DNA of 64,000 nt. Source: Zygnema cylindricum (lineage: Eukaryota; Streptophyta; Zygnematophyceae; Zygnematales; Zygnemataceae). Below are positions 47,690 to 61,241 of the stretch, piece after piece (within the stretch, counting starts at the first letter, position 1; each line of letters opens with the position of its first letter). Both the position numbers and the translations under genes were made by a program. The stretch is from positions 206,377-270,376 of the forward strand of contig JBBHKE010001501.1 of NCBI GenBank assembly GCA_037447655.1, written 5' to 3'. The notes under the pieces are model-generated. The model searched no databases. It was given only the letters and a program-made list of their open reading frames with translations, and was not told the origin of the DNA.

Positions 47690-50340
47690 AATTTTCTACC
47701 GCAAGCTGAATTTTACCCAGTCAGGAATCGCTGCATTTTTTTTTTTACGACCAATCATGCTCCAGTCTGTATCGTCAGACAGACGTCACAATTGTCTTGA
47801 TCTCTGTGTACCATGTCTGGGCTGAAACTGGCCTGGACATGTGAGTTCCCAGTAGGTTTATGCATCCGCATGCTTCTTTTGTCTTGCTGCCTGGTCTAAA
47901 GTAGCATATCACTGAGTGTTTTAAAGCTCGAGACAAATATCCAAGTAAACTTGGTAATCTGTTACCGCTTGTGCAAGACAGTTGCTAGGTCAAATCAAGC
48001 ATTGGCTACATATTTTTCTTGTTTATCAACACTCAATTTGAAAGTAAATGATATGCTTTCTACAACCAATGTATCCGTACCAATTTTTTTAAACTCAGCG
48101 TACTGGTTTGGTTGTCCATCTAGTCATCTGCTTCCATATTGTCGTCTGTACATGGGCTATCTGGATATCTTCCAGATACCAATAGACCAGTTGTATAGCA
48201 GCTCCCAAACTGTAAAACATTGGACATTATTTGCCAGATTTCTGTTTCCAATGTCTGAATGAGTATACAATTTTGAAGCTACTCCTGTTTGATTTGTAAG
48301 CCCAGTTAGTTGTTGTGACAGCTTTTGTTTTTTGTTTTACCAGATGCCTTATATTGGAAATCGTGCTTCTCCTTTGCCATGTGAGGATAACCTTTTAGTG
48401 CCAAAGCTTTACAAATATTCACGGCTCTAATTGATTTTACAATTCCGCCCGGCTATAAGCACAAGCATATAATGGATGTAGGTCAAGTTAACAGTTTAAA
48501 AAGTGATTCTAATGTCAGGAATCCAAAGATGAGACAATCATTGTCATCCACTTTTAAGAAAGATTGTTACTGATTGTGTCTCCACCCATTCAAGCAGTTG
48601 TGGGCAATCATTATCACCTATGTTTAAAAAAATCCTCTTGATGTAAGGTCCTTTGGTGCTCCCTTCACTCAAAATAATTTACCATCGTGCTTTTTAATTG
48701 AGTCTGTTATTTATTTATTTTTATCTTTATTGGAGTGATTGAAAACCATAGGCACAGTGTACAAACAAAGAGCTGGACAGGACACAGAAGATCGAGGTCA
48801 AGCTAACAAATCCCAAAAAAACACAAATAACAAAGGAAGATGAACAAGGCAGATTAAAAATGCACAAGAAACCATCAAACTAAAACAACTCAAAAAACTA
48901 ACCCAATGCTCGACACAATTTAGCCTACGTTGATGCAACTTTCATGAAACTGTCTGCACCCAACCGTGATATTATACCGTACAAGGTGGGACATCTAAGG
49001 CTCCGGCTAGTAAGACTCATCCACCAACACCAACATTCAATTGCAACCACCAACAGAGATTATTAACGAAGTGCTTCCTTCATGTTTTGCAGGATTTTTC
49101 AAAGAAAGCCTCATTTGCAACTTAGGGGACAGAAGTTTAGGCGGAAAAGCAAGCTGTGAACTTTGGTATTGATGTCCACATTTGCAGGGTAACAAGCAAT
49201 AATGTACTTTCATTAGATTCAAAGTTAAGATCATGATGTACATGTTGGAAAAGGAAAACTCCATGGCAGCCACCAACCAAAGGTGGGAGCAAGGAAATCG
49301 TGAGAAACATCCGGGTACTATCATGAGGTGCTGCTGTATCGGTAGAATGTCAGTGGTACAACCTTGCAAGCTGTCGTCCCAAATCTCACGCCTTGTGCAG
49401 ACCTTGTCACGTGACAGCATGTTCACGAAAACGGGTACAAACTTGCTTCGTCACCCAGCCATGTGACCAAATGATGTAAGCGGTAGACGCAGTAACCCAA
49501 CTATCCTCCTGTAGGAGATGCATATCAAAACCCTAAAAAGCCCATTATCTCTTGAGCAATATTCAACATTCCACATGCAACAAAAGGTCTGTAGAGAAGC
49601 AAGACTTACTTTCCAAAAACCAAGTCCCGCTACACAAATGACGCTGAGATCCAACAGCAAACCAAAAGCCGGCCTCGTACTTCCAAAGCTTTGGTGTGAC
49701 GACGCCCGAGCCCTCGGTAAACGCCGCCCTTCGGGCCGTCGGCCCAGTGCTACGCACCTTCGCCGCGCTCCGGGCCTCTTTTTTGGAGGCGGATGCAACT
49801 AGACAGACTGGAACAGACAAAGGCCAACTGGACGGAACTGCACAGGCTGGATTGACAAATGCTTAAAATAAAATGACAGAGTAGACCGATTAGTTTGGAC
49901 ACCAAATAGCTGATAACAGCGCTGAGCCATAACACGACTCAGCAATACAGGAAAACTAAAATAGCCTGGTTCGATTCCTCTATGACTACTACTATGTCGA
50001 TGTTCCTTTTAAACAACTGTTTATTTAGCGTGGTACACATGAGTATGGATAGGACAAAACTCACAATCCTCATCTATTTCATAGAAAGTCATAAAACTGT
50101 ACAAGGGAAACGACAAAAATGTTCCACACAGGACTCTAATTTACATTTGGAAGGGCGACAATACAGTTTTGAAGTCACAATTCTGGCGCATTTCACATCT
50201 ATATGTCACATCAGAGGCTACAATTAACTGAGAACATCCTCTCTCACGGGCTTTCACAATCTAGGGGACGAAAATTGGAGGCCAAAAAAATTAAGACTAG
50301 CCCATTCATAAATAAAAAATATACAAACTATATGATCTTT
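47690..50340. other. intergenic space between convergent KTN80 and DPL1
   Basis: The space should hold the two 3' untranslated regions. I see no third gene. An A-rich stretch lies at about 48750-48920 and a short GC-rich island at about 49700-49790. Open frames on both strands over the island (for example 49451-49820) overlap each other and match nothing known to me. Confidence 0.5.
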
Positions 50341-53300
50341 CTAGCATGTTGAATCCAAATAAGCAACCAAAAAGTCCTTGATGGTGCCTCGGTCAGGCAT
50401 CTTTGCAGCTGCACCATAAATGGGGGCCATTCCGTCCTCGAAACCATCCGGAGCATTTCGAACCTGATGACACAATTGTCACATTCCTCATCATCAGATG
50501 CCAAAGCGAAACAAAAAAATTCTACACCATCAAATGTGTGAAAACAATCGGAAACCCGTACTATACTACCGATACAATATGTGTATAAGACCTGGGGTAG
50601 GCACATATAGGGTTTCAAATTGTTTTCGCACATTTTAACTATGGTCTTCTCCAATTACTGCTTCCTTTCCATCGGCCCAACCTTGTTTAAGCAAAACCAT
50701 TACAGTTCCAGTTATGCTTTCACCAACACGCTCTTGAAATAACGATAACTACACTACTAAAAAAACTGTCCAAATTAGAGTTATTAACGCTAACATTAAC
50801 GCTAACAAACAGTACCTATATTAACGTAAAAAAACAATTAGAGTTATTTATTCTATTTACGTTCGAGGGTCAAAATTTGGGGGCGCCAGATTAGCATTAT
50901 TAACGCTAACAGCGGTTCACGGTGTAGCATATGACAGTCAAACAGTTCTGACATAGTGGTCAACTTTTCAATAGTCAACAGTGAACATGTCCTCACCATG
51001 CTGGTGGCCGACTCCAAGTCGATGAGGAACTCCTCAACAATGTCAACGTGTTGTAGCGTCACACATATGTGTATACTGCAAAAAAGGCCCATGGTACCAT
51101 GACAAAAAATATCCTGTCAACCTATCCTCACTCGCAAACATTGATCAAAATTTGTTTCTTAAACTCACTCAGGCTTCCCAGGAACCAATGATTAGTTCAG
51201 AACACAACGAAAGCCAAGTCCTCGTGTACAAACTTCAAAAATCATTATTAGCTGAGCTTCAGCAAGAAAGTCAGCAAATATACATCTTTCGAATGTGAAT
51301 AAATCTGCATTGAACTTTTATCTTTAACAAGAGCTATTACAAACAGTCTACAGAAGCTCAAAAAACGTAGACATGTTAGAGTTTCGGCTTTCTGCTAACC
51401 TGGCAGGGCGCTGGAGGGCATTGAGACTCCAACCTTTGGATGACATAACGTCATTGACTTTATAGATGTCAAGTTTGCGTGATGCAAATGCAACAACTGT
51501 CATGTCAGGCTTGCCAAGGACATAGAGATCGTCGATTTTCTCAATTCTGTGGAACACAAGCAAACACGGGCAATGCAGTCCACGCCTAACTATGAGTATC
51601 ATAACGAACGAAGGCAGCTAACCACAATGAAGAAACCCATCAACAGAATGCTAAGCGCACATAAGAACATAAGAGAACATAAGAACAAAGGCAAAGAGGT
51701 TAAACCTAATAATCATCCACTATTTAACTTTAAAAGATTGCAGCATACAAAGACAGATATTTCCACCTGAATTAAAAACAGGATAGACAACAACGGACGT
51801 CACTCCAAACTGGCGTCAATAACACAAAAAAGGTTCAAATAATGAACTCAACTTTAGATAAAAACACCCTCCACATTACAAGGGTATCATCAGAAAAGGA
51901 TTCAACTATTTTTGTACAGGGTGAATTCAGCCAGGTCGATTAACAAAGCCATTCATAACCATGTCATAATGACTTCGATGTTGACAAACATTGTACATCC
52001 CCTCAAAATAGCAGGAAATGGGTATCACAACAGCCGTAATCCACAAGGACAATATTATAAATAACCATAGCAAACTGTTATACATCCAGATGTTTACGAA
52101 ACAAAAGGAGACCAGAACGACCGAAACATCAATAAGCTTACCCCTTCGCTATCTTCTTCGCTGCTTCCATCATCGCTCCTGTAGCTTTCAAAAAGCCTAC
52201 AACATCCTCAAGAAAGGGTCCTAACTCAGTTTCTTCTCTGAAACGAAGCTTCCTCGTCTTGGAACAGTAAAGGTTCCTAGATTTCTATTCCGGAGAACAT
52301 ATTGCGGTGAATCTACCTCTGAATACTTGATATTGCAAATGTGCTTAATGCATACATAACATGAGTCCCATACTTTCAGCAGTGTCTTCATCAAGACATC
52401 GCTGCACATGTGGAAAATGTGACCTACTTATGCCAAGAGCATAAAATTGAGCCATACCTTTCAATGAACATGTGCAGAAGCACATCAGCAGATGTCAATA
52501 TAGTACCTTTGATTTCTTTTCCGGCATTCTATCAGCTAGCAAACTTCTTGTATACATTGTTGACAATGCTTGAGAACTGTTAACTGTGGAGATCTGCGCA
52601 AGTATAAAAGACTTCGTTTTCCCTGTCAAGATAACCTACACAACTCACCATCCTCCCCCATGGCCATAAGAGATGCCCATGCAGCAGCTATAAGTCCTCC
52701 AGGCCGGCTCCCTGCTGCAGTGGGGGAGATGTATAAACCTCCTGACCACTCCGTAACTGTCACATAAAACAAAAAATATTTCACTGAATTTAACCCAAAA
52801 CTTCACTTACAGTGGTGAAGCATCTCTCAACGGGAAGCAGCAAAAACAAAACAGAATCCCACAAAACAAAAAAATGAAAAGAGGGACCGGAACTGGCAGA
52901 GCATAAAACAGAGACAAAACTCCAACACCCATTAAGATAACCTTACAATAATGCCAAAAAAAAACTTTTCGCAATTTTCCTGTCCCGAACATGTATATGG
53001 CAGCTCAACTTTGCTTCTGAGGTTTCATAGTCAAGGGAAAAAAAGGGACACAAAATCTGAAAAGCCCCCTTTTCAAACACTCCACTGCTCTTCATAAGTC
53101 TTAGACCCCATAGCGGTGTGTCTGAGATTTCATTGATCGCCTTAAATAACTTCAGTTCTACTTCATTCAAGTTGAAGAAACAATTACTAGTAGGGCCTAA
53201 AACAGAGGCATACGCACCAGCAACAAACTGGTGCTGAAGACCGGAAACGAAATCATTCGTAGATTGTCCACAAACACAAAACCAACACACAGCCAAAATT

Positions 53301-56300
53301 ACATCAGCCTCATCATACGGAACAAACAAATACAACATTATCCCCAAGACCAACATTTGTCAGTCCATATTTCAAATCCTTCCAAGGAGAGTTGTTATTA
53401 AAGAAAAGATAGGAAAACAGTGAAGCTAAAGTAAACCACCTTTAGTCCAGCATAAACACGACCCTGTTTTATCTACAGGCTTGATTCAGATGCCATCGAG
53501 TTATCTACCATGGTCATTTAACACACGTAAGCACACTCTAGAGAAAACAGCCTACGGCACATGTACAAAGCAATCCTTCTTAACATATTTCCAAGAAAAT
53601 ATCATATTTCCAAGAAAATATCTGCAATGTTTCCAGCTCCAAATGTGCGGGCTCTCTGTCATGCAAAAAGTCATCTCTACTGCAACAATGTCACTAAAAG
53701 TACACTACGGAAACACAATTGGAGCCTGAGAACACACTTCAAGATATACTTTTTTGCCTAGAGTAATGGAGCAACATTTTTGAGATTTCAAATTGCCAAA
53801 GTATTTCCTCATTTGAAGAACTCTGTGCAGACAGTTTTCACTATACAGATGGAGGGGATGAATCATAAAAATGACGTGAATCGATAAACGCATGTATGCT
53901 ATGTACATTATTTTCATGAAGCTTTAGGAGACAACCACAATATAGAACGGAGACCAATAAGGGGCATAATGAGTACGAACTTTATGTCGTCAGATCAACA
54001 TTCCTAATAGCAAGTTTGACATAAAAAAAAGTGTAAGAAATGTACAGACATTTATTGGGATTTATTCTGTCACGAAAGTTGCCTTGCCGACTTAGTCACT
54101 CTGATCTTGAGAGGGCGCCAGAAAACTCCAGGCCGTTTATACCAAAAGACATATAATTTACATTTTCTTGGAATAAGTGGCAAGATTTAAATTTGTATTC
54201 AACAACCAATAACTATCGCCGGTTCAAAATAAGCATCCACACGCAAGAGACCCTCATTCAGCTTGTATCGAGAGAGTCGTCAACACTCCAATGCTGTTTG
54301 TATTCACTAAAAAGCTGCTGAAAAATTATATAGGAGGCTCACCATGGAAGATTGACATTATCAAAAGGTTACCAGTCATCCCCAAACTCCTTCACAACCA
54401 TAAGTCAAAACAATGTCTAACTGTCTTGCTGACTTTCACCTGTCTGAGCTGGTGATGACGATACAGAACGACACTGCTGCCTTTCGGTCCAAGACCATAT
54501 TTGTGTGTATCCACGGACATGGAAGTGACTCCAGGAACTTCAAAATCAAATGGAGGGATGGGATACCTGGGATAAATTCAGGCCAAACTTCGATCATTAA
54601 TCTGCATTGTATTCTGAGTGTTGTGCAGCACTCTATAGTTGCCTCAGAACCATAATCTGACTCAAGTGACGACAGGACTGTGACAAGCTTATGTTTTGCT
54701 ATTTTGGATTATTACACCAAGAGAATGTGGACCAAAGTTGTAATCAGATCTAATACCTTTGATGATTTAACATATCTGCTTGCAGCAAGCATTTTTAGCC
54801 AGCAAGTGCCATGGTTGTGTTGCTCCCAGAAGAATATTAGTGAAAGTAGCATAATTAAATAAAAGCGTTTTCAACCATCTGAAAGTACGAAACAATAAAC
54901 ACAACCCTGAATAACAAAAGTACCAGCTGCAAAATAAACAATGAGCTAACTAAAACCCCTGAGAACTGAGGACTGCTTACCCCAACTTCCGACAAAATGG
55001 AAGCACAAATCCGCCAAGACAGAGATCGACATGCAAACAAATTCCCTTCTTCAAAGCGAGAGCTCCCAATTCCTGCTCCCATCAGTTACTGGTGGCAACT
55101 CTTCAGAATGTACTGCCTGTAAACCAAGCAGGTATTCTTTGACAAAAGAGTCCAGTATATTATACCAATATTTTATACCAATCGCCTTCAGTGAATGCAA
55201 CATCAACAGTGGATGCACTACCATAAAAAAAAATTGAGGCCAGAAACTGACACGAGTAGACTACGACAAAAGACGGAAAAAAATTTATTCAATATGTTAT
55301 TGAAAGAAGTACATCACCTCGATTGGGTCAACAACACCATGCGGAAATCCAGGAGCAGAACCCACAATCTGCACAATGGAAGAATCTAACCACAAGTTAT
55401 ACATATTTAACAATTCCTCCCACACAATCCGTCAACTAAGATAAGATCCCCTTGGACAATTCCCGCTAGGTTCATACAGTTCAAATTCTTCCAAGTTCAT
55501 GCAAGTTCATGAATGTTAGAGTGCCCCTTATCAGGTTTTAACAACAAGCTAAGACTTTGAAACCCCTTCGACCTACGAGCCCACTTTGTCTGGTTGACAC
55601 TAGATGGCCCGCTAGCCCCCCTGTGGGTATACTACCGGTAAAGGCTACACCGTGAATCGCTATTAGCTTTAAGAAATAATTTGAATAAGGACTGAATTCG
55701 TATTAATAATTCCATTTACAGTCCGAATGGCATAAACGATTGTGAACCGTTTGTTATAGCCTTATAGCCTGAATTCGTGTTAAGAACATACATACATATA
55801 ACACTATTTTTTAGTTGTGTATCGAGAGCCTCTTGCCGATATTAAATATTTTTTTTTTTCACCTACCGATAATCGATTTATCGGCGGTATATCGAGAAGG
55901 CTAATATCGCGATCAAATTACGATATATCGCGATAAGTTATCGGGTCCATAACTATCGCGATACCTCCGTACGCTGGTTTGCCGAAAAAAAATCAAAACC
56001 CCACCCCCGCCCCCTTCGAAAAGGGGGGGGGGGGGTGTTCCTCCGTACGTTTTTCCGTACTGAAGCTGTGAGGACACCCACCACCACCAAATATATCGGG
56101 ATAATTTTTGTTGGTCCAGGAGTGATATATCGGGCCACTGACCGTTCGATTATCGCGATAAGAAATTTCCCAATACAACACTACTATTTTTGTGTTCAGA
56201 GGGTAAAATAAACCGAGGAGGAATTAATATTATTAAAGCCACTAGCAATTCACGGTGTATGGAAGCATAACCTAAACACCAATATTCATGGTCAACATGT

Positions 56301-59300
56301 AATAGCTCATTGGAAAGCTCTTTTGAAAGATAAATCAAGGAAACTAAAAAAAACAATTTTTAAATTGTGAAATGAATACGAAAAAATCCACAACTGCAAA
56401 AAAAAAAAACAGCAAAAAACACACGAGACACTTTATAAAAAATCAAAAACTAGAATGAAATTGGTGTGCAGATATTGTAATCATGAAGTACATAGGAAAT
56501 TTAGAAGGAACTCTCAAAAGAAAAGAATTGGGAAATTGGGCTTTTATGAAGCTTGCATTTGTGATACAACTCTAAATCACCTGATTATTCTTCTATTCTG
56601 CATAAATACTTATATCCTTTTAAAAAAATACATACAAATCTGATTGGTCGTCGACCTACAAACGTGTAAAAGAGGAAAATACCAAAATATCTACATGAGT
56701 TTTTAAAAATCACCATACAATCAGATAATGATTTATAGAGTAAGATTTTGTTGGAAAAAGAATGGAATATGCAATACTCGGACTATCTAGTGGAATAAAA
56801 AATCCAAAACCCTGACACTGACCATGATAGTATTTTTGTTGACAAGCCTCCTGATGGCTTGGACATCTGCACGGTAATCCTCCATTACCGAGGCTCGCCG
56901 AAGTCTAATACCAAAATACTCCGCAGCTTTATCATAGGCTGAGTGAGCAGACTCCGCAATAATCCTGAAACTCATCCCAACAACAACAAAAAGTGTGGAT
57001 AATGGCAGGCAAAGACGTGACCACGGACACACAGACCTTTACCTCACAACCTGAATGCTACACAATACTTCTCACTTGCCTTGATCTGAAACACTTTGGT
57101 GAACATCTCAGCCTTTCAACAAGACCAAGTATCCATATTTTCTTGCTGAACTTGTGTATCCTAGAAGAGTTCCCTTGGTGCAAACCTCAAACAATGTGTG
57201 ACCTACCCTGGGCCATTCCACTGGCATCTCACATTTCAGGCTCCCATATATTTTTTGTAGCACGCATGAAGTCCCTTGTAGCCTTAACTGCCATTAGAAT
57301 ACTCTCCGAGCCACCGCTTGTCATGTTTCCACAAACCTGCCCCCCTGATAGGCTTGATTTTGCTCCTAAAAGGGAGGCTGTCATGGCTACAACTTCTGCT
57401 TCAAATTGTGTCACACTTGGAAAGACATCAGGATGAAGGGGATTCGCATGGGAGAACCTGACAAGAAACAAACAAAAATTCAGATGAGGCAGAAGACGTA
57501 CGGCGTCAAATGACAAATGAGCCTGACTGTTTTAAAAAAAAAGGGTTTTGGATGCAAATAATCCAGGTAAAGAGACACATATTCCACTAAAAATGAAAAT
57601 CATGTGTTTAACAAAACAGGTCAGTTCCTGCAAAATGTAAGCAATTGCATCTACAGTTGATTTGTGCCCAAAGTACCTGGTGATCCCACTGCAACATATT
57701 GCTTCCAATTGTAAATGCATTGCTATGACCTGGGCAAGCAAGACTAAATTGGAACCTCTTTGGCATTGTTATGTCAAAAGTTGTACACAAAGCGGCAAGC
57801 ATAGATGTTACAAACCCTGTTTGATAATAATCAGCTAAAAAATTAAAAGTTCATGAGCCAACAGTTTAAAACCATCAGCACACGTCAACCATCGAGCTAG
57901 AAAGGAAAGGCACTCACATGAAGTATGCAATGTTCACCCTTTCTGTGTGTTTTTCGAAGTCAGGACCACCCATGTACCTGTAAACCTTTCAGCATCACTG
58001 AATGAGAACATATCTACAAAAGACTTCCGACTATTTCGAGCATAGTAAATGTAGGTTGCTGATAAGTCACCAATGACTCCAATCTTATGTTTCAGAAAGA
58101 AACACACGCAAAACTGTTACCTAAAAAGAAAACAATGGATATCTAACAAAGCACAGGACACAATTCCAGCTGCATTAGCAAAACGCTTACACTGTGCCTG
58201 AACATTTTCCTTGCCAATTTTTGTCTTGTTTATGAGCTGCTCCAAGCAGATCAATAACACCATCCTTGAAGCCAACTTTTGGTAGTTCGCTTCTCCGCTG
58301 GACCTGCTTGTCTCCAATAGATGCCTTAATTTTGTTGATAGCCTGAAGCCAATCACAGTGATACAGGAAGGTTTCAGAAAGTAGACATTATGAGACATCA
58401 ACAAAGGAAAAAGTGGAATGATTTAAATAAGAATTACTTATCCTGTCCGATGAACAGATCATCCTGAACTATTCCTGAGTTATGAATAAAATTAAACGTT
58501 CTAAAAAGAAGCAAACATTTACAATTAGCTGGGATCATAATCAAGCAGTTCAAATCACAAACCAAGACATTTAAACTGGCGCTTTAACTTACAAAATCGT
58601 CAGAGAGAAAAAAGCATAATTCAGAAAATCTCATCCTGTAGCTAATGAAACAGAAGCATGTTTCCATGTAGCTAAACCTATGGTCATGTGCAAAAAAATG
58701 CCTTACCTTTTCCTGCTCTTTTTTTATGAAAGCGGCAACTCCAGGAACACTCCTGCATAGCATTGCAGGGCCTATGATTTCAAAATCAATTTAATGCACC
58801 TGTGTACCCAATATCATCGTCTGCACAGCAAATACTTTCATGTGTGGTACATAGACAGTCTAAACATGTTTTTTATAACTACAACACCAACATTTCTAAG
58901 GTGACGTATTTTCTTTCTAAAATAAAGGTTTGCACAAAAACACTGAAACAAAAACCAAAACTTACGGTACATACATGCATGAAGACTTGTTCCAAAACTC
59001 ATAAAAGTAAACAAACAAGTGAAACACTCATTAAAAGTTAAAAAAAAGGCCGTGAAAAACAACTGGAGGTTGTAAACTGCTTACCTCACTATCTTGAATA
59101 GTAATGATGTAATCATGCTCTTGAATCCTGCAGGTAGCAAGATGACGTTAACAAAAGTAGTCAACCAAGGGAAGCAAAAAAAAATGAAACAAAAATTAAG
59201 AAATTAACAGGCACCAGAAGTTTGACTTTGACTATTATAGTGCTAGCAACCTAGCTGGTTCAGGTGAGTCGCAACAACTTGCCGCTCCTCCTCCCTCCCT

Positions 59301-59905
59301 CCCCCTCTCTCTCTCCCCTTTACTCTCCCTCCACCACTTTACAGTTCTATGTAACATAATCTCCCGGTGAAAAAAAATCACTTCTATTCGAGAATTTCAC
59401 TAACCACCTGACTCTCTGTGACAGAATTGTCTGTCAGTAAAAATTGCACCTGGAAAACTTGCCATTGGATTTTTTGGTTCTGCAATCGTTACACGTGCAC
59501 AAACATTACGGCAAATGTTTTGGATGCTACACGCCAGCGATTCCACATCAATCCATACCAGCTCTGCTCCAAACACACGTTTATGTCTACATGCTACAAC
59601 ATACCTTTAAATTTCAACCCCCCAAAATGCAACTGAAATACAACCAAAATGCAGTCATGCATGTATTATGCCTCTACTGTGTCCAATGAAGTGTCATACT
59701 TTGCCACATCAGCAAAAGATGCAGTCTCACCGCCTGACAGCAGCACCCGCAAGACTTTAGCTGCACGGGTGAGCAGCAGAGCAGCCAGCAGCGCCCCCAG
59801 CACCAGCTGCAGCGGCTCCACTTCCGCCAGCCGGGCATTCACTGCGCGGCGGGAAGCTTGCGCCCAAAACAGCGTCTCGTAGAGACATTCCCTACAAGCA
59901 TCCAT
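50341..59905 (-). CDS. DPL1: sphingosine-1-phosphate lyase
   Basis: A PLP enzyme of the endoplasmic reticulum that splits phosphorylated long-chain bases into a fatty aldehyde and phosphoethanolamine, ending sphingolipid breakdown. Exons in gene order: 59905-59731, 59127-59085, 58752-58707, 58342-58191, 57977-57918, 57457-57233, 56964-56823, 55368-55318, 55072-54981, 54566-54440, 53233-53218, 52756-52649, 52196-52142, 51546-51400, 51075-50997, 50463-50341. All phases agree: 546 residues, against 544 in Arabidopsis from memory. Residues about 31-52 are a membrane anchor ([15 protein letters not shown]). Catalytic parts include [77 protein letters not shown], and [13 protein letters not shown] with the PLP lysine at about residue 351, then [19 protein letters not shown] and [14 protein letters not shown]. 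An in-frame ATG at 59947 would add 14 residues; I prefer 59905 by length. Appears intact. Confidence 0.97.
50752..50924. mobile_element. TA-flanked MITE, copy 3 (short, in DPL1 last intron)
   Basis: The right end AGCGGTTCACGGTG next to TA is clear. The left end CACTACTAAAAAAAC next to TA is diverged or deleted. Internal TTAGAGTTATT and AACGCTAAC words match other copies. 173 bp, within the intron 50464-50996. Confidence 0.65.
53218..53233 (-). other. 16-nt microexon of DPL1
   Basis: Sixteen bases encode His-Gln-Phe-Val-Ala plus the first base of a valine codon, between an AG acceptor (GTCTTCAG) and a GTGCGT donor. Without it the flanking exons (ending LRQ and starting in TEWSGG) are out of frame and the conserved HQF/YVAVTEW stretch is missing. 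Flanking introns are about 0.46 and 1.2 kb. Confidence 0.9.
55648..56257. mobile_element. TA-flanked MITE, copy 4, carrying a hAT-like insertion
   Basis: Left end CACCGTGAATCGCTATTAGC after TA (55646-55647). Right end AGCAATTCACGGTG before TA (56258-56259). The MITE proper is about 230 bp once the element at 55812-56183 is removed. It lies in the DPL1 intron 55369-56822 region between exons 7 and 8. Confidence 0.88.
55812..56183. mobile_element. TATCG-rich hAT-like MITE with 8-bp target duplication
   Basis: 372 bp between two copies of CTATTTTT (55804-55811 and 56184-56191). Ends are imperfect inverted repeats, TAGTTGTGTATCGAG and TAGTGTTGTATTGGG. The interior is full of TATCGCGATA-type palindromes, has a 13-G run (56023-56035) facing C-runs, and shares the stretch ATCGAACGGTCAG...GGACCAACAAA with the element at 62867. 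The eight-base duplication and short TAG-starting ends are features of the hAT superfamily. No transposase coding. Confidence 0.82.
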
Positions 59906-59909
59906 AGTC

Positions 59910-60036
59910 CTCTCAAATTCTCGCCCTTCTCCCACACTTGCTCCCATGTAGAGAGGTAAAAAAAATTGAAAATTTGAAATACTTGTAACGGGCTTTGTTT
60001 GTTTACGCTTGTTCTGCTTACGGATAACGGAAATGT
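59910..60036. repeat. direct repeat, copy 1: DPL1 5' end
   Basis: About 127 bases covering the region just upstream of the DPL1 start codon recur at 62367-62467, and, beyond an inserted MITE, at 63973-64000, with few differences (for example TCTCCCACACTTGCTCCCAT in both). Copy 2 runs off the end of the window, so the full length is unknown. Copy 1 also shows the empty site for the MITE found in copy 2. Confidence 0.9.
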
Positions 60037-61241
60037 GGAAAACGATACGGTACAATCGACCTCGCTTCTAGTACTTGCCCCACTTGGGGCCAAAACCGCC
60101 CACACCGAACTGACCTGGCTTTCCGGCAGCTCGTTTAAGCATCTTCTTAAGGTCCAACTGGGCTTCCTTCGGTTCGGTCGACTTAACCAGAACCTTCGGC
60201 CATGGTTGCCTGATATCGTTTTCCAGCTTTCTTTTTCCTTATCTGCCACCGATTACAGCGTGCAGATAATCAAAAGAAAGGATTTTCCAAGACCTTTCTA
60301 CTAATACTCAAATCACCTCTTTCCGCTCTTTCTTTTTCACCCAAATCCGGCCTATAAGATTCGGCCGCCTTTCTACTTTCGTTTTTTTTGGTTTTTTCAC
60401 GTGTAATTTTACTTCCCTCTAGTCAGCAGAGGAACGCTTCAGTACATAATATCTTTCCAGGTGTCCGGCTGCCTTTCCACGGTCTCTTTTGTGATGTTAT
60501 AAGGTGCCAAAGTAGAAAAAGAAGCCATCTCGGCCATAGCTTCCTGCTAAGGTTTTTCTTTCTTCCCTTCGTCAATCCAGCGCCGAATTTGGCGTGCGAC
60601 GGCTCTAAAGAAAGTATTTTCAACACCTTTTCTACCAGTGGGTAAATTAGCGCCGTTCTTTTACTCGTTCTCTCTTAATCGGAACTGTCACTTTCGGCCG
60701 ATTTTCATTTTTCTTTTCACGGCCATCTCCTATCATCTTTGCCGCCTAATTTGGCGTGCCAGCCTCTTCCGTAAAATTCAGTTTGTGTTGCTTTAACTCC
60801 TTTTTTACTTGGCGGCCTTCCTTCGACCATCGTTTCCTGTTAGGGTTTTTTGCCCTTCTTTTTGTGTATCCGGCTTCGACTTTGGCATGCACATACTCTA
60901 AAGAATGAATTTTTCAAGAACTTTCTATTAGTGGGGAATCAGCCTCATCCGTTTTTTCCTTTTCACTAGTTGGATCTGCCTCTTTCGCCTGACTCTTTCG
61001 CCTGACTTCCTTCTTACTTTTTGTGGCCACCTCCTACCATCTTGGCCGCCCAATTTGGCGTGCCATTAGTCGGGCATCGACATTTCTGCACTTAATACTT
61101 TCGTACGTCACGATCAGCTCGTGACTGAAGGAATTGCTTTTTAGTCGTCGGCCTTCCACAGCTTCCGCCACTGCTTCCCACTGGCAACAAAGGCTTTTTG
61201 GGCAAATTTCGCCATCTCGACATCCCCTTCCTCTCTCCTCC
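60037..61241 (+). repeat. 5' region of a non-LTR element with about 300-bp tandem subrepeats
   Basis: Diverged units recur about every 290-335 bases. Landmarks are GGCGTGC or GGCATGC followed by TCTAAAGAA..TTTTC and TTTCTA-T-AGTGGG, seen near 60260, 60590 and 60880, with a partial unit near 61050. Each unit also has a TTCCTTCG...GGCC...TTTCCTG part. Tandem units upstream of the first ORF are common in LINE 5' untranslated regions, where they act as promoter monomers. The left edge is not defined. Confidence 0.6.

Noticed and set aside
50640-50710. Possible extra DPL1 exon ([13 protein letters not shown] in minus frame)
   Set aside because: It does not fit the family; exon 50463-50341 joins exon 50997-51075 in frame without it.
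57608-57802. 64-codon minus frame within a DPL1 intron
   Set aside because: The exons on both sides join in phase and match the family; this stretch has no counterpart in S1P lyases.
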